Of a stretch of DNA of 64,000 nt, positions 45,228 to 55,612 are shown piece after piece. The stretch comes from Vreelandella zhanjiangensis DSM 21076 (GTDB taxonomy: Bacteria; Pseudomonadota; Gammaproteobacteria; Pseudomonadales; Halomonadaceae): NCBI RefSeq assembly GCF_000377665.1, contig NZ_KB898654.1, positions 62,001 to 126,000 on the forward strand. Reading direction: 5' to 3'. The notes under the pieces are model-generated. The model did no database searches, had not been told where the DNA came from, and saw only the letters and a program-made list of their open reading frames with translations. Every line of letters starts with the position of its first letter. The first letter of the stretch is position 1. The position numbers were made by a program, and so were the translations under genes.

Positions 45228-46433
45228 TCATTTGAATTTTTCTCCCAGGTAGTGGGCCACGCTCATCATGTCTTTGTCGCCGCGCCCGCTCAGGTTGACC
45301 ACCATCAGGTGATCGCTGGGTAGCTTCGGCGCCCGCTTGGCGACTTCGGCCAGCGCGTGGGCGGTTTCAAGGGCGGGGATAATCCCTTCCAAGCGGCAGC
45401 AGGTTTGAAACGCTTCAAGCGCTTCGTCGTCGGTAGCCGATACATATTCAACGCGCCCCTGCTCGTGCAACCAGGCGTGTTCTGGGCCAATGCCGGGATA
45501 ATCCAGGCCTGCCGAAATAGAGTGGGCGTCGATAATCTGGCCGTCCTCATCCTGCAGCAGATAGGTGCGGTTGCCGTGAAGCACGCCCGGCGCACCGCCG
45601 TTCAGGCTTGCCGCGTGCTGGCCGCTCTCAACGCCCTTGCCGCCAGCTTCAACGCCAATCATCTCGACCGAGGCATCGTTCAGAAAGGGGTGGAACAGCC
45701 CCATGGCGTTGGAGCCGCCGCCAATACAGGCCACCAACGAATCGGGCAGGCGGCCCTCTTTTTCCTGCATTTGCGCACGGGTTTCGTGGCCAATCACCGC
45801 CTGGAAGTCGCGCACCATGGCAGGATACGGGTGTGGCCCGGCCACGGTGCCGATGATATAGAAAGTGTCATCCACATTGGTGACCCAGTCACGCAGAGCT
45901 TCGTTCATGGCGTCTTTCAACGTGCCGGTGCCGGAAGTAACCGGGATCACTTCAGCGCCCAGCAGCTTCATGCGAAACACGTTGGGCTGCTGGCGTTCGA
46001 TATCCGTAGAGCCCATGTAAATCACGCAAGGCAAACCAAACCGTGCCGCCACGGTGGCGGTGGCCACGCCGTGCATACCGGCGCCGGTTTCAGCGATGAT
46101 GCGCTTTTTGCCCATGCGCTTGGCCAGCAGCACTTGGCCAATGCAGTTATTAATTTTGTGTGCGCCGGTATGGTTAAGCTCTTCACGCTTGAGAAAAATC
46201 TTCGCGCCGCCAAAATGCTCGGTAAGCCGCTCGGCAAAGTAGAGCGGATTGGGGCGCCCTACGTAGTCGCTTTGAAAGTAGGCGAGCTGGCGCTGGAATT
46301 CGGGGTCATCCTTGGCAGTGTCGTATTCGGCTTGCAGCTCAAGAATCAGCGGCATCAGCGTTTCGGCCACAAAGCGGCCACCGAATTGGCCAAACAGGCC
46401 GTTGATATCAGGCTGGATCGCAGGTTGGTTCAT
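45228..46433 (-). CDS. trpB: Tryptophan synthase beta subunit
   Basis: TrpB, 401 residues, a PLP enzyme that joins indole and serine. The PLP lysine is in [11 protein letters not shown] near residue 90, with [13 protein letters not shown] near 114 and [15 protein letters not shown] near 235, and SGRGDKD near the end. Precedes trpA with about 38 bp between (TrpA starts after it). Controlled by the divergent LysR regulator TrpI at 46540, as in Pseudomonas, where indoleglycerol phosphate is the inducer. Confidence 0.98.
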   Translation of the reverse strand: MNQPAIQPDINGLFGQFGGRFVAETLMPLILELQAEYDTAKDDPEFQRQLAYFQSDYVGRPNPLYFAERLTEHFGGAKIFLKREELNHTGAHKINNCIGQVLLAKRMGKKRIIAETGAGMHGVATATVAARFGLPCVIYMGSTDIERQQPNVFRMKLLGAEVIPVTSGTGTLKDAMNEALRDWVTNVDDTFYIIGTVAGPHPYPAMVRDFQAVIGHETRAQMQEKEGRLPDSLVACIGGGSNAMGLFHPFLNDASVEMIGVEAGGKGVESGQHAASLNGGAPGVLHGNRTYLLQDEDGQIIDAHSISAGLDYPGIGPEHAWLHEQGRVEYVSATDDEALEAFQTCCRLEGIIPALETAHALAEVAKRAPKLPSDHLMVVNLSGRGDKDMMSVAHYLGEKFK

Positions 46434-46539
46434 GATGGCCTCTCAAAGCGGGGTAAACAGTTGCATTGAAAGTAGCGCAAGCAGACGGAGATAAAAATCG
46501 ATAAGATGTCATCAATATGTGAGCTGGAGTCAACAGTCA

Positions 46540-47442
46540 ATGCAACAGAGCATGCCACCCTTAAGCGCCCTGCGCGCCTTTGAAGCCACCGCCCGGCTAG
46601 GCAGCGTGACAGCCGCTGCCGATGAGCTTAGCGTGACCCACGGCGCGGTTAGCCGCCAGCTGCGCAGCCTGGATGAACATTTTGGTGTGGCGCTGTTTGC
46701 TAAAGCGGGCCGTGGCATTGAACTGACTCACCACGGCGATCGGCTTTATCACGGCATTGGCGAGGCATTTAGCCGCCTGCGCGATAGTTGCGCGGATCTC
46801 AAGCGTGATGTAGAAGAAGCGCCGTTTACGCTGGCCTGCCCCGGTAGCCTGCTGGCGCGCTGGTTGATTCCGCGGCTAGACCGCCTTCAACGCGACCTGC
46901 CCCAGCTCAAACTGCAGGTCGTGGTCAGCGAAAGTGAACTGCCCGCCAAGCAGGACAATATCAGCGCTACTCTGGCCTTTTCCGAGCCGCCCTGGCCCGC
47001 TGAGGTAGACGTCGTAGAACTAATGCCCGAGCAGATTTGCGCGGTGGTCAGCCCTCGCCTGGAAGCACACCTCGACCCAGCGCAGCCGGATACACTTTTT
47101 TCCGGCAAGCTTTTACACACCGCCTCGCGCCCCCAGGCCTGGCCGCAGTGGGCCACCGCGCAAGGGCTTGAGCTTGTGCACCTTGAACAGGCCTTACGCC
47201 AGGGCCAGGGGTTTGATCATCTCTACTATTTAATGGAAGCTGCCGTGGCGGGCTTAGGCGTGGCGATTGCGCCAAAACTGCTGGTGGAAGATGATCTGAA
47301 AAGCGGACGGCTCACCGCGCCCTGGGGGTTTATCGAAACCCCCGCCAAGCTCTGCCTGTGGCTACCCCGCCACCACAACAGCCAGCGCAGTGAGCAGTTG
47401 GCCGCGTGGCTTAAGCGAGAGTTGGGCGCTTTAGATTCATAA
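46540..47442 (+). CDS. trpI: Transcriptional activator TrpI, LysR family
   Basis: A 300-residue LysR regulator, divergent from trpBA. The N-terminal helix-turn-helix (LSALRAFEATARLGSVTAAADELSVTHGAVSRQLRSLDEHFG) has the start typical of TrpI and GcvA-like members. In Pseudomonas TrpI activates trpBA in response to indoleglycerol phosphate; the layout here is the same. The ATG at 46540, at the best spacing from TGGAG, is preferred to a GTG at 46519. The symbol rests on the divergent context. Confidence 0.85.
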   Translation: MQQSMPPLSALRAFEATARLGSVTAAADELSVTHGAVSRQLRSLDEHFGVALFAKAGRGIELTHHGDRLYHGIGEAFSRLRDSCADLKRDVEEAPFTLACPGSLLARWLIPRLDRLQRDLPQLKLQVVVSESELPAKQDNISATLAFSEPPWPAEVDVVELMPEQICAVVSPRLEAHLDPAQPDTLFSGKLLHTASRPQAWPQWATAQGLELVHLEQALRQGQGFDHLYYLMEAAVAGLGVAIAPKLLVEDDLKSGRLTAPWGFIETPAKLCLWLPRHHNSQRSEQLAAWLKRELGALDS

Positions 47443-47479
47443 AGCGCGAAAAGGAGAAATGAATGAGTACCCAGACGAG

Positions 47480-48439
47480 CTAGCGCGACTGCCGCCACTG
47501 GGCCAGTGCCTGAATATCCGCAGGTGTTGTTCGGCAGCAGCCACCGATACCCGACGCCCCTGCCGCCAACCAATGCTCAGCCCCTTGAACCAAGCCTGAA
47601 GGGCCAGTGACGGTGTGATCACACGGGGCCGAGCGCCAGGTTTTGGTCACCGGGTCATATAGCTCCCCCGAGTTGGGATACACCAATACGGGTAGGTCGC
47701 ACCGGCGTTTGATCGCCGCAATCAATGATTCGATATGCGCAAGTGCGGTGCAGTTTACGCCAATAGCCGCCACGCCAGGGCAGTTAGCCAGCGCTGCGGC
47801 ACACTCCTCAATCGGCGTTCCATCGCTGATGTGTTCGCCATCCCTGGCCGAGAAGGTAATCCAGCCCTGGGCGCCCGGATGTTCAGCCAAAAGATCGGTG
47901 ATCGCCAGCGCCTCTTCAAGTGAGGGCAGGGTTTCTACCGCCAGCAGATCAGCGCCCGCGTCCAGCAGAAGCTCAAACCGCTCGCGATGAAACTCAACCA
48001 GCCCGGCACGATCCAGATCATAGCCGCCGCGGTACTCACTGCCATCCGCTAGATAAGCGCCATACGGGCCAACGGACGCGGCAACCAGCGGCTTGGGCCG
48101 GTCGGTTTGCCCTGGCTGCCACACCGTATCGCGAGCCTGCTGCGCCAACGTGACCGATAGCTGAATTAGCTCACGGGCCTGCTGGGCCGTCATTCCCGCC
48201 TGCATAAAACCGGGCACCGTGGCCTGGTAGCTTGCGGTAATCGCGCAGTCGGCTCCGGCTTCAAAATACGCCTGATGCACCTGGCGAATCTTCTCCGGCG
48301 CCTGAGCCAGCAGACGCGCCGACCACAGGGCATCGTTGAGATCACAGCCGAGCGTTTCAAGCTCGGTGGCCAACGCCCCGTCGATGACCATAAAAGGCGC
48401 TTCCGCCAGCAGGGCCTTGATCGGGTTCAACTCACTCAT
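47480..48439 (-). CDS. mmuM: Homocysteine S-methyltransferase
   Basis: MmuM, 319 residues, transfers a methyl group from S-methylmethionine (or SAM) to homocysteine, giving methionine. The zinc ligands are seen as [11 protein letters not shown] near residue 228 and [10 protein letters not shown] near 295. The N-terminus [18 protein letters not shown] is typical. GAGGAG precedes the start, and the ATGA overlaps the upstream permease stop by four bases, so MmuP and MmuM are co-translated. Confidence 0.95.
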   Translation of the reverse strand: MSELNPIKALLAEAPFMVIDGALATELETLGCDLNDALWSARLLAQAPEKIRQVHQAYFEAGADCAITASYQATVPGFMQAGMTAQQARELIQLSVTLAQQARDTVWQPGQTDRPKPLVAASVGPYGAYLADGSEYRGGYDLDRAGLVEFHRERFELLLDAGADLLAVETLPSLEEALAITDLLAEHPGAQGWITFSARDGEHISDGTPIEECAAALANCPGVAAIGVNCTALAHIESLIAAIKRRCDLPVLVYPNSGELYDPVTKTWRSAPCDHTVTGPSGLVQGAEHWLAAGASGIGGCCRTTPADIQALAQWRQSR

Positions 48440-49878
48440 ACGGTCTTCTCCTCAGCGGCAATGTTTGGGTGGTCGGAACGTTGAGTGACCGCGCGATGGC
48501 GCACAAAATGCACTAGGTAACAGAGCGCCATGAACGGCACTCCGAAATAGAGCGCCACGCGCTGCTGCGGGTCAAAAGCGATGCCAATGCATGCAGCCAG
48601 ACAGGCCGCAAACGCGATCAGAGGCACCCACGGGTAGCACGGAGTGCGATATACCAGATCTTTCAGCCGCCCGCCTTCACGCAGGTACTGGCGTCGGAAG
48701 TTGAGTTGGCTGAGCGTAATCGCCATCCACACCACCACCACGGCCAAACCAGAGATCGATACCAGCACCAGGTAGACGGTTTCCGGCGCATACACGCTGG
48801 AAAACAGCGCACCGAAGCCGCCGATCATGCTGAGCAGCAGCGCATTCATCGGGATACCGCGCTTATTAAGCCGACCCAGCGACTTAGGCAAAGTGCCTTG
48901 ATCTGAAAGCGTCCACAGCATGCGCGATGAGGCGTAAAGCCCGGAATTAGCCGCCGACAGCAGCGCGGTGATAATCACGAAGTTCATGATATCCGCCGCG
49001 CCCGGTACGCCCAGACGCTGGAATACCGCGACGAATGGGCTTTGGCTAAGCCCGGCCTGGCTCTGGGGCAGCAATGCCGCAATCACGATAATGGTACCCA
49101 CAAAAAATAGAATCAGCCGCCACAGCGTGGCACGGATCGCCTTGGGCACATTGCGCGCCGGGTCCACGGTTTCCCCGGCGGCAATGCCAATAAGCTCCGT
49201 GCCGGAAAACGCAAACATTACAGCCAGCAAGGTAGTACCGATAGCAAGGAGGCTAGGCGACATGGCGCCCTCGCCCCAAAAGGCCGAAAGCCCGGGCGAT
49301 GCCAACGCGGCGCCGCTTGTATCCTGCAGCGGCACCCAGCCAATGATCGCGCCCGCGCCGACGATCACGAACACTACCACCGCGATCACCTTGATCAGCG
49401 ACAGCCAGAACTCGGACTCGGCAAAGAAGCGTGAGGTAAAGGCGTTTACACCGAACACGATGGCCGCGAACAGCCCGCTCCAGTACCAGCCGGGGATATC
49501 AGGAAACCAGCGCCCCATAAACACCGCCGCTGCGGTAAATTCCGAGCCCAGCGCCACCGTCCAGGTAAGCCAATACATCCAGGCCACCATATAGCCAGTG
49601 CCGGGGCCGATATAGCGGCTGGCATGGGCGCTAAACGCGCCTGAATCCGGCATATGTACCGCCAGTTCCCCCAGGCACATCATCACCAGCCAGGCAACGA
49701 TACCGCCGACCAGATAGGCCAATACGGCACCCGTTGGCCCGGCCTGCTGCACGGTATAGCCGGAACTTAAAAATAACCCGGTCCCAATCACGCCCCCTAA
49801 CGAGAGCATCACTAAGTGGCGCGTCTGCATGCTGCGCTTGAAGTGTGCGCCCTGTTGCTCGCTCATTTGCTCACCCAT
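48436..49878 (-). CDS. mmuP: S-methylmethionine permease
   Basis: A 480-residue APC-family transporter with twelve hydrophobic segments: [19 protein letters not shown] near residue 25 and [27 protein letters not shown] near 75 are typical of amino-acid permeases. It is identified as MmuP by its overlap with mmuM. The ATG at 49878 is preceded by AGGGAAG. Imports S-methylmethionine for use by MmuM. No SAM riboswitch was seen upstream. Confidence 0.9.
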   Translation of the reverse strand: MGEQMSEQQGAHFKRSMQTRHLVMLSLGGVIGTGLFLSSGYTVQQAGPTGAVLAYLVGGIVAWLVMMCLGELAVHMPDSGAFSAHASRYIGPGTGYMVAWMYWLTWTVALGSEFTAAAVFMGRWFPDIPGWYWSGLFAAIVFGVNAFTSRFFAESEFWLSLIKVIAVVVFVIVGAGAIIGWVPLQDTSGAALASPGLSAFWGEGAMSPSLLAIGTTLLAVMFAFSGTELIGIAAGETVDPARNVPKAIRATLWRLILFFVGTIIVIAALLPQSQAGLSQSPFVAVFQRLGVPGAADIMNFVIITALLSAANSGLYASSRMLWTLSDQGTLPKSLGRLNKRGIPMNALLLSMIGGFGALFSSVYAPETVYLVLVSISGLAVVVVWMAITLSQLNFRRQYLREGGRLKDLVYRTPCYPWVPLIAFAACLAACIGIAFDPQQRVALYFGVPFMALCYLVHFVRHRAVTQRSDHPNIAAEEKTV

Positions 49879-50057
49879 GGTGGCTTCCCTATCAATCGCT
49901 AACGGGCCCACGCAGGCCCTGCCTGTGGCTGGCTTAAAAGGGTGGCTATATTAGAGCATTCAAAATTTACAAAAAAGCATAAAAAAACTATTTTATATTC
50001 TTATTTTAAATAAGCTGTAGGCATTGCCGATATTAGCTGGATTTACAAATATCCAAC

Positions 50058-50687
50058 CTAATGATTGGACGCCATTAACGTCCCGCCAGCGGCAATAAAC
50101 AAGCTGCCGGTGGCACGCTTGAAACGCTTATAGCGGCGCGGACTTTGAAACCAGCGGCTTATGCTGGAGCCAAGCCCTGCGTAAGTCGACATCAGGGTGA
50201 AATCGATCACCAGCCACGTCACTGCCAGAATCACGAACTGAATCAGTTGAGGCTGGCTCACATCGATAAAGTTGGGAAACAGCGCGGCGAAGAACAGCAG
50301 ATCCTTGGGATTGCTGATGCCCACCATAAAACCACGCCGGAAGAGCGTTTTCATCGGTACACGCTGATTGCTGGCGGCTGAAGGGCTGTGAATATCAATG
50401 CTAGATGAATCCCGCCAGGCCGCGATGCCCAAATAAATCAGGTAGGCACCGCCAACCAGTTTCAGAATATAAAAGGCACTTTCCGAAGCGGCCAGGATAG
50501 CGCCCAATCCCAGCGAGGAAACCATCATTAAGACCAGCGAAGACAAGGCGCCGCCCAGAACGGTGGCGGTCGTGTGCTTTCGGCCAAACTTTAACCCGTG
50601 GCTTGTACAAAGCAGCGCCACCGGCCCTGGAAAAATGATCAAGGCAAAGATGACACCCACATAAGTTAGCCAAGTTAACGCATCCAC
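50058..50687 (-). CDS. LysE/RhtB-family exporter
   Basis: A 209-residue amino-acid exporter with six hydrophobic segments. IFPGPVALLCTSHGLKFGRKHTTATVLGGA is the family start, and RRGFMVGISNPKDLLFFAALFPNF near residue 115 the second half. Starts with GTG (50687) after AAAGGAA; no in-frame ATG is nearer. Follows the mmuPM operon on the same strand, but an AT-rich stretch of about 180 bp separates them, so it is an independent unit. Confidence 0.9.
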   Translation of the reverse strand: MDALTWLTYVGVIFALIIFPGPVALLCTSHGLKFGRKHTTATVLGGALSSLVLMMVSSLGLGAILAASESAFYILKLVGGAYLIYLGIAAWRDSSSIDIHSPSAASNQRVPMKTLFRRGFMVGISNPKDLLFFAALFPNFIDVSQPQLIQFVILAVTWLVIDFTLMSTYAGLGSSISRWFQSPRRYKRFKRATGSLFIAAGGTLMASNH

Positions 50688-50816
50688 ACTGAGTTCCTTT
50701 TAAGTAAAAATAGCAAGCAGCAACTACTTTACGTTTTTATGCCCTAGGCGTCGTGTCTATTTGCCCAAAGGTTGTCACCTACGTAAACTAGCGCGCCGCT
50801 TGAACAGGGCTGCATC

Positions 50817-51368
50817 ATGAAAATCAATGTCGTCGGCAGCAGCGGCAGCGGTAAAAGCACGCTCTCTAAGCAACTATCCCACGCCCTGGGCGTTCCCTAT
50901 ATTCAGCTTGACCAGCTTTTCTGGCGTGCTAACTGGCAAGGCACGCCGGACGATGAATTTTTCGTCGCGCTGGAAGCCGCTTTAAGCGCAGCCCCGGGCG
51001 GCTGGGTACTGGACGGCAATTTTAACCGCACCCGTGATCTCAAGTGGCGCGAGGTCGATATGATCATCTGGCTGGATTACGGGTTCTGGCGCGTCTTACG
51101 CCAATCCCTCTGCCGCGCAATTGGCCGCATCATTAGCCGCAAAGAACTTTGGCCCGATACGGGCAACCGCGAATCGTTTCGCAAGACCTTTATGAGCCGA
51201 GACTCGATTCTCTGGTGGATGCTGACCAGTTGGCGCTCCAACCAGCGGCGCTATCTTGCCGATTTGATTGACACCCGTTATCGCCATATTCGTATCGTGC
51301 GCCTTACCCACCCTCGCGAGGCCGAGGCGCTTGTTAAACACTTGGCACAAAGCCGCACTGGCCGTTAG
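50817..51368 (+). CDS. P-loop nucleotide kinase-like protein (topology-modulation family)
   Basis: A 183-residue protein with a Walker A GSSGSGKSTLSKQLSHALG near residue 7 and then IQLDQLFWRANWQGT, WVLDGNFNRTRD and MIIWLDYGFWRVLRQSLCRA. This is the adenylate-kinase-like family often annotated as FlaR or 'DNA topology modulation protein'. It likely phosphorylates a nucleotide or another small molecule; the substrate is not known. No coupled neighbour. Confidence 0.85.
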   Translation: MKINVVGSSGSGKSTLSKQLSHALGVPYIQLDQLFWRANWQGTPDDEFFVALEAALSAAPGGWVLDGNFNRTRDLKWREVDMIIWLDYGFWRVLRQSLCRAIGRIISRKELWPDTGNRESFRKTFMSRDSILWWMLTSWRSNQRRYLADLIDTRYRHIRIVRLTHPREAEALVKHLAQSRTGR

Positions 51369-51482
51369 CACACCCGGTACATGAAGCTTGATGCAGTGCG
51401 CAAGTTTACACACAGCGTCATTTGGAATGAGGTAGTAAACGAAGTAGGGTGATTGGCTAAGCATTCACTAAAAGGAACGTTT

Positions 51483-52418
51483 ATGAGCCATTCTTCGTTA
51501 TTTACTGCCGTGTCATTAGGTCTTTTCGCTGGTGTTACCGCCTCTACTGCATTAGCAGAAACGTCCCCGCTGGAGCAACAGCTAAAGGATCTAGATTCGT
51601 TTCAGGTGATTGCCCATCGCGGCGCCAGCGGCCACGCTCCGGAAAGCAGCATGGCCGCACTCGAGCTGGCCCATGAATGGGGAGCAGACTACCTGGAACT
51701 GGATATCCAGATGACCTCTGACGGTGAGCTGGTCGCCTTTCACGATGATACCCTCGAGCGCACCAGTAACGGCGAAGGCCATATTAACGACTATACGCTT
51801 GCCGAACTTAAAGACCTGGATACGGGATCATGGTTTAACGACGCCTACCCTGATCTGGCAGATGACGCTTTTATTGGCGCCGAGATATTAACGCTTGAAG
51901 AGGTCTTCAACCGCTTCGGTCAGGATGCCCGCTACTATCTGGAAACCAAGTCCCCCCAGTTGAACCCGGGTGTTGAAGCGGCGCTTGTTAAGCGCTTGGA
52001 AGCGTTTGACATGATTGACACTGGACGCGTGCTGATTCAGTCGTTTGCGCAGGAGAGCCTACTGACAATTCATGAGCTCAACGACAAGATTCCGCTGATT
52101 CAGCTGGTGTGGTATTACCCAAGCGAAGAAGACGACGAACGCCTGGTTGAGTGGACAGGCGTGACACCGGGGCCGCAGGAAATCACCAATGAGGATTTTC
52201 AGACAGTCGCTGAATATGCGGTAGGCATGGGCACCAATTTTATCTATGAAGGTGAAGAAGTCATCGATGCTGCGTTTATTCAAAAGGCTCAGGAAAACGG
52301 CCTGCCGGTACATATCTACACTATTAACGAAACCGATGAGATGCAGCGTTTATTGGATTGGGGCGTGAGCGGTTTGTTTACCGACTATCCGGATCGGCTG
52401 ATCAAGCTAACCGAATAA
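51483..52418 (+). CDS. Glycerophosphodiester phosphodiesterase, secreted
   Basis: A 311-residue GDPD. The ATG at 51483 follows AAAGGAA and starts a signal peptide cut near residue 25 (ASTALA). The TIM barrel has VIAHRGASGHAPESS near 38, YLELDIQMTSDG near 67 and AFHDDTLERTS near 83, the metal and catalytic histidine positions, and it ends HIYTINETDEMQRLLDWGVSGLFTDYPDR. It hydrolyses glycerophosphodiesters in the periplasm to glycerol-3-phosphate. The signal and fold resemble GlpQ. Confidence 0.93.
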   Translation: MSHSSLFTAVSLGLFAGVTASTALAETSPLEQQLKDLDSFQVIAHRGASGHAPESSMAALELAHEWGADYLELDIQMTSDGELVAFHDDTLERTSNGEGHINDYTLAELKDLDTGSWFNDAYPDLADDAFIGAEILTLEEVFNRFGQDARYYLETKSPQLNPGVEAALVKRLEAFDMIDTGRVLIQSFAQESLLTIHELNDKIPLIQLVWYYPSEEDDERLVEWTGVTPGPQEITNEDFQTVAEYAVGMGTNFIYEGEEVIDAAFIQKAQENGLPVHIYTINETDEMQRLLDWGVSGLFTDYPDRLIKLTE

Positions 52419-52441
52419 CGCCACTTCACGCTCACTTCCGC

Positions 52442-53335
52442 CTACCGTAGATCAAGCTGCTCAACGACCTGCTCTACCCTGCTTCGCTGGTTGTCCTGCA
52501 AAGTGTTGAGCGGCAGCGGCAAACAGGGCGTGCTGACCTTGCCCAGTATCTCCGCGGCGGTGGCGATAACCCGCAAGCTTCCCCCGTATTCACGGTATAA
52601 AGCCCAGAAGGGTTCAAGCTGATCAGATAGACGCTGGGCCATTTGAGCATCGCCCGCCTGGGCTGCTCGCGTTATCGCCAGCGCCGTTTCAGGAAATAAC
52701 CCCCCCAATACGGAATACCAGCTGTCACACCCCGCGATTAGGCCGGTGGATGCGACGGCGTCACCGCTTATTCCCAAGGTAACATCCTCTGGAATCAAGG
52801 CACGCAAACGTGCAATCCGCTCGCGGGCAGCATTGATATCCGTACTGACCGGGGGGATCTTGATTGAGCGTACTTGAGGCAAATGGGCAATACGGCCATG
52901 TAGCTCGTCGCTGAACGTAAAGTGGGTCGTGCCCGGATTATCGTAAACACACAGCGGTACGCTTAATGAACGGCAAACCGTTTCATAGTGGCTAAACACT
53001 TCGTCATCGGTCAGCTTCTGATACGAAACCGGCGCCAGCAATATGCCGCTAGCACCCGCTTTCTGAGCGTCTTCGGCCAGCGCCAGTACGTCTCGCGTGC
53101 GCAATGCGCCAATGCCAATAATCACCGGCACGTTACCTGCGCTGCTTACCGCCAACTGGGTAACGCGAGTCCGCTCCTCTCGGGAGAGATAAGCATAGCT
53201 ACCGGTTGAGCCCAGCACGCCGATAGAGTCCACCTGCGCCTTGGCCAAGCGTTCCACTAAATTGGAAAACTCGTCCTCACGAATCCCCTGCTCGTTCATG
53301 GGCGTTAATGGAAATGCGCTTAGGCCGGTAAACAT
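52442..53335 (-). CDS. Dihydrodipicolinate synthase-family aldolase/lyase
   Basis: A 297-residue DapA-family TIM-barrel enzyme (Schiff-base aldolase). The Schiff-base lysine is in RSIKIPPVSTD near residue 156 and the tyrosine in VYDNPGTTHF near 128; the N-terminal GLSAFPLTPMNEQG and GVLGSTGSYAYLS near 40 are the other family marks. The Gly-Ser-Thr-Gly start of the pyruvate site is kept, so it uses pyruvate or a related keto acid. It may not be the lysine-pathway DapA. AAAGGA precedes the ATG. Confidence 0.88.
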   Translation of the reverse strand: MFTGLSAFPLTPMNEQGIREDEFSNLVERLAKAQVDSIGVLGSTGSYAYLSREERTRVTQLAVSSAGNVPVIIGIGALRTRDVLALAEDAQKAGASGILLAPVSYQKLTDDEVFSHYETVCRSLSVPLCVYDNPGTTHFTFSDELHGRIAHLPQVRSIKIPPVSTDINAARERIARLRALIPEDVTLGISGDAVASTGLIAGCDSWYSVLGGLFPETALAITRAAQAGDAQMAQRLSDQLEPFWALYREYGGSLRVIATAAEILGKVSTPCLPLPLNTLQDNQRSRVEQVVEQLDLR

Positions 53336-53444
53336 GGATAGCTATCCTTTGAAAAAAGGCTCAGTAGTTAAGCTTGAAATTACCAGACAATACAGCATGA
53401 GGATAGCGGGAAGAGAATCATCAGGAGAGATGTAAAAGAAGGCT

Positions 53445-53475
53445 TGGCCCAGCGTTTTGAATGCCCGCTGGGCCA
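53445..53475 (-). terminator. Hairpin after the Tat-SDR gene
   Basis: Perfect ten-base stem TGGCCCAGCG pairing with CGCTGGGCCA over an 11-base loop. On the minus strand it is followed by a T-rich TTCTTTTA. Confidence 0.65.
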
Positions 53476-53492
53476 GAACTACTTAGAAACGT

Positions 53493-54539
53493 TCAAGGAT
53501 GACCATTGCCACCGCCAGCGCCATAAATGTTACCCGTGGTAAAGCTGGACTCTTGCGAAGCCAAGAGCACGTAGGCACTGGCGAGCTCTGCCGGCTGGCC
53601 TGGGCGCCCCAGTGGGCCGTCTTCACCGAAGCTTTGTACGGCTTCTTGCGGCTGGCCACCGCTGGGCTGAAGCGGGGTCCAGAACGGGCCGGGGGCCACG
53701 CCATTAACGCGAATGCCCTGCTCGGCAAGCTGCTTGGCCAGCGCCTTGGTAAACGCGATGATCGCTGCTTTGGTCATTGAGTAATCCAGCAGGATTTTAG
53801 GCGGATCGTAGGCCACCACCGAGGTAGTGTTGATAATGGCCGCGCCAGCTTCCAGGTGAGGCATCGCCGCCTGGGTTATCCAGTACATGGCGTAAAGATT
53901 GGTTTTCATTGTGGCATCGAAGTCATCATGGCTAAGCTCTGTGATCGAGGGCTTCCACTGCTGACGGGCGGCGTTATTAACCAGGATATCTAATCCACCC
54001 AGTTGCTGTACTGCCGTCTCGACCAGTTCACTGCAAAATGCTTCATCACGGATATCACCGGGGATGGCAACCGCAGTGCGCCCTTCGGCCTCAATTAACT
54101 CAATCACCTCCCGGGCATCAGATTCCTCTTCAGGCAGGTAGTTGATTGCTACATCAGCACCCTCGCGTGCATAAGCAATGGCGGCTGCCCGGCCGATACC
54201 GGAATCCCCACCAGTGATTAGGGCCTTGCGGCCTTCCAGACGCCCGCTACCACGGTAGCTCTCTTCACCGTGGTCAGGCCGTGGGTCCATTTCACTGGCA
54301 AGCCCCGGCCACTCCTGCGGCTGTTCAGAAAACGGCGGTGCGGGATATTGACTAGTCGGGTCCTGCTTTTGTGGCATAGAGCCTCCTGTAGAGCTTGCGC
54401 CCGCTGCGCCAGTGCTGGCGGTGGGCTGTGAAGTGGATGATTGAGCGAAAGCGGGTGCGGCAATAGCGGCGGCCATACCGGTCGCTAGACCACCGACTAC
54501 CTGGCGGCGTGAAGGATCGAACGAGTTGATCGGTTTCAC
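53493..54539 (-). CDS. Tat-exported short-chain dehydrogenase
   Basis: A 348-residue protein. The GTG at 54539 has AAGGAGG five bases upstream; a TTG 12 codons earlier is weaker. The start has a twin-arginine-type signal (PSRRQVVGGLATGMAAAIAAPAFA), then a serine- and threonine-rich linker, then an SDR (from about residue 100): ITGGDSGIGRAAAIAYA, NNAARQQW near 182, YSMTKAAIIAFTKALAK near 262 (YxxxK), and a C-terminal GAGGGNGHP. It should act in the periplasm as an NAD(P)-dependent oxidoreductase, though NAD supply there is unusual. The linker length and the Tat signal are distinctive. Confidence 0.85.
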   Translation of the reverse strand: MKPINSFDPSRRQVVGGLATGMAAAIAAPAFAQSSTSQPTASTGAAGASSTGGSMPQKQDPTSQYPAPPFSEQPQEWPGLASEMDPRPDHGEESYRGSGRLEGRKALITGGDSGIGRAAAIAYAREGADVAINYLPEEESDAREVIELIEAEGRTAVAIPGDIRDEAFCSELVETAVQQLGGLDILVNNAARQQWKPSITELSHDDFDATMKTNLYAMYWITQAAMPHLEAGAAIINTTSVVAYDPPKILLDYSMTKAAIIAFTKALAKQLAEQGIRVNGVAPGPFWTPLQPSGGQPQEAVQSFGEDGPLGRPGQPAELASAYVLLASQESSFTTGNIYGAGGGNGHP

Positions 54540-54766
54540 CGTAACCTCCTTGTCATTAGCCGTACTGGGATTCAACGTTTACCGATCTAGCGTAGCAGCC
54601 AGTACCCAGAACTAAATCAAAGCTCACCTGACTTTATGATTCATTAAGAAGATTACCGACCGTTCAAAATGGGCAGTCAGCGCCCATAAAGCGCAATTTT
54701 GTACAAGCTGAGGCAAGTCGCAAGCGTTAAACTAGCGCCATATCATTTTGATAAGGGGGCTTAGCA

Positions 54767-55600
54767 ATGGGGCAATCGTCAAGCCGCTTTCAGTTCACTA
54801 AAAGTCAGCACATACCCACACTGAAAGTGCTACAGGCAGCGATGTTCGATTTTCGCTATGACCCTCATGCACATGAAGAGTACGCCTTTGGGGTGACGCT
54901 TTCTGGGCGTCAGGACTTTTTCAGCGGTGGGCAATATCACCGCAGCCCTCCAGGCAACGTGATCATCTTTAACCCGGACGACGTTCATGACGGCCAACCA
55001 GGCGGCGACCGTACGCTTGATTACGTCATGCTGTATGTTCATCCCGACCAGGTGAAAGCCCTATTTGAAGGCGCCTTGGGTCAGGAAACAGCGTCCCACT
55101 TTCGATTCGACAGCACATTAGTGCAGGACACCACGCTACGCGAGCGGATAACAAGCGCGGCTCAGCTTATTACCACGACAACCGGCAGTCAGATTGATCA
55201 GGAAAATTCCCTCTACCAAGTCGTTGAGCGGATCACCCAGCTAGGCGGCGCCTACCAGCCAGGGCATACCGCTACCCGGCCTGATGCGCTACTCGGCTTG
55301 GCCAAGGAGTATATTCACGCGCACTTGGATACCGACCTATCGCTTGAAGCGATTAGCCAGGCCGCGCATCTTTCCAAGTTTCATTTCCTGCGGCTTTTCC
55401 GTCAGCAGCTAGGCATCACGCCCTACCAGTACGTAATCAACTGCCGGGTTAATGCGGCGTGTAGTGCACTTGAGCAAGGCGCTTCGCTTAGCGAGGTAAC
55501 GTTTCGCTACGGCTTTACCGACCTTAGCCATTTCAACCGACGCTTTAAGCGCATATACGGCGTAACGCCCTACCAATATCAGCGCCATCTTATCAGCTGA
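54767..55600 (+). CDS. AraC-family regulator with cupin-like N-terminus
   Basis: A 277-residue regulator. The N-terminal half has a cupin-like pattern (HAHEEYAFGVTLSGRQDFF, then PGNVIIFNPDDVHDGQPG); the C-terminal 100 residues hold two helix-turn-helices (LEAISQAAHLSKFHFLRLFR near 208 and SLSEVTFRYGFTDLSHFNRRFKRIYGVTPYQY). AAGGGGG precedes the ATG. It lies 12 bp upstream of an LysE exporter, with which it is likely co-transcribed, so it may regulate that exporter by its substrate. Confidence 0.9.
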   Translation: MGQSSSRFQFTKSQHIPTLKVLQAAMFDFRYDPHAHEEYAFGVTLSGRQDFFSGGQYHRSPPGNVIIFNPDDVHDGQPGGDRTLDYVMLYVHPDQVKALFEGALGQETASHFRFDSTLVQDTTLRERITSAAQLITTTTGSQIDQENSLYQVVERITQLGGAYQPGHTATRPDALLGLAKEYIHAHLDTDLSLEAISQAAHLSKFHFLRLFRQQLGITPYQYVINCRVNAACSALEQGASLSEVTFRYGFTDLSHFNRRFKRIYGVTPYQYQRHLIS

Positions 55601-55612
55601 ACAGAGACCTTT

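Noticed and set aside
45357..46469. Long + strand open frame of 370 codons opposite trpB
   Set aside because: It is a complementary-frame shadow of trpB with no ribosome site and no recognisable protein features.
49879..50057. SAM riboswitch or methionine operator upstream of mmuP
   Set aside because: The region is AT-rich but shows no SAM-I or SAM-II type stems or met-box repeats.
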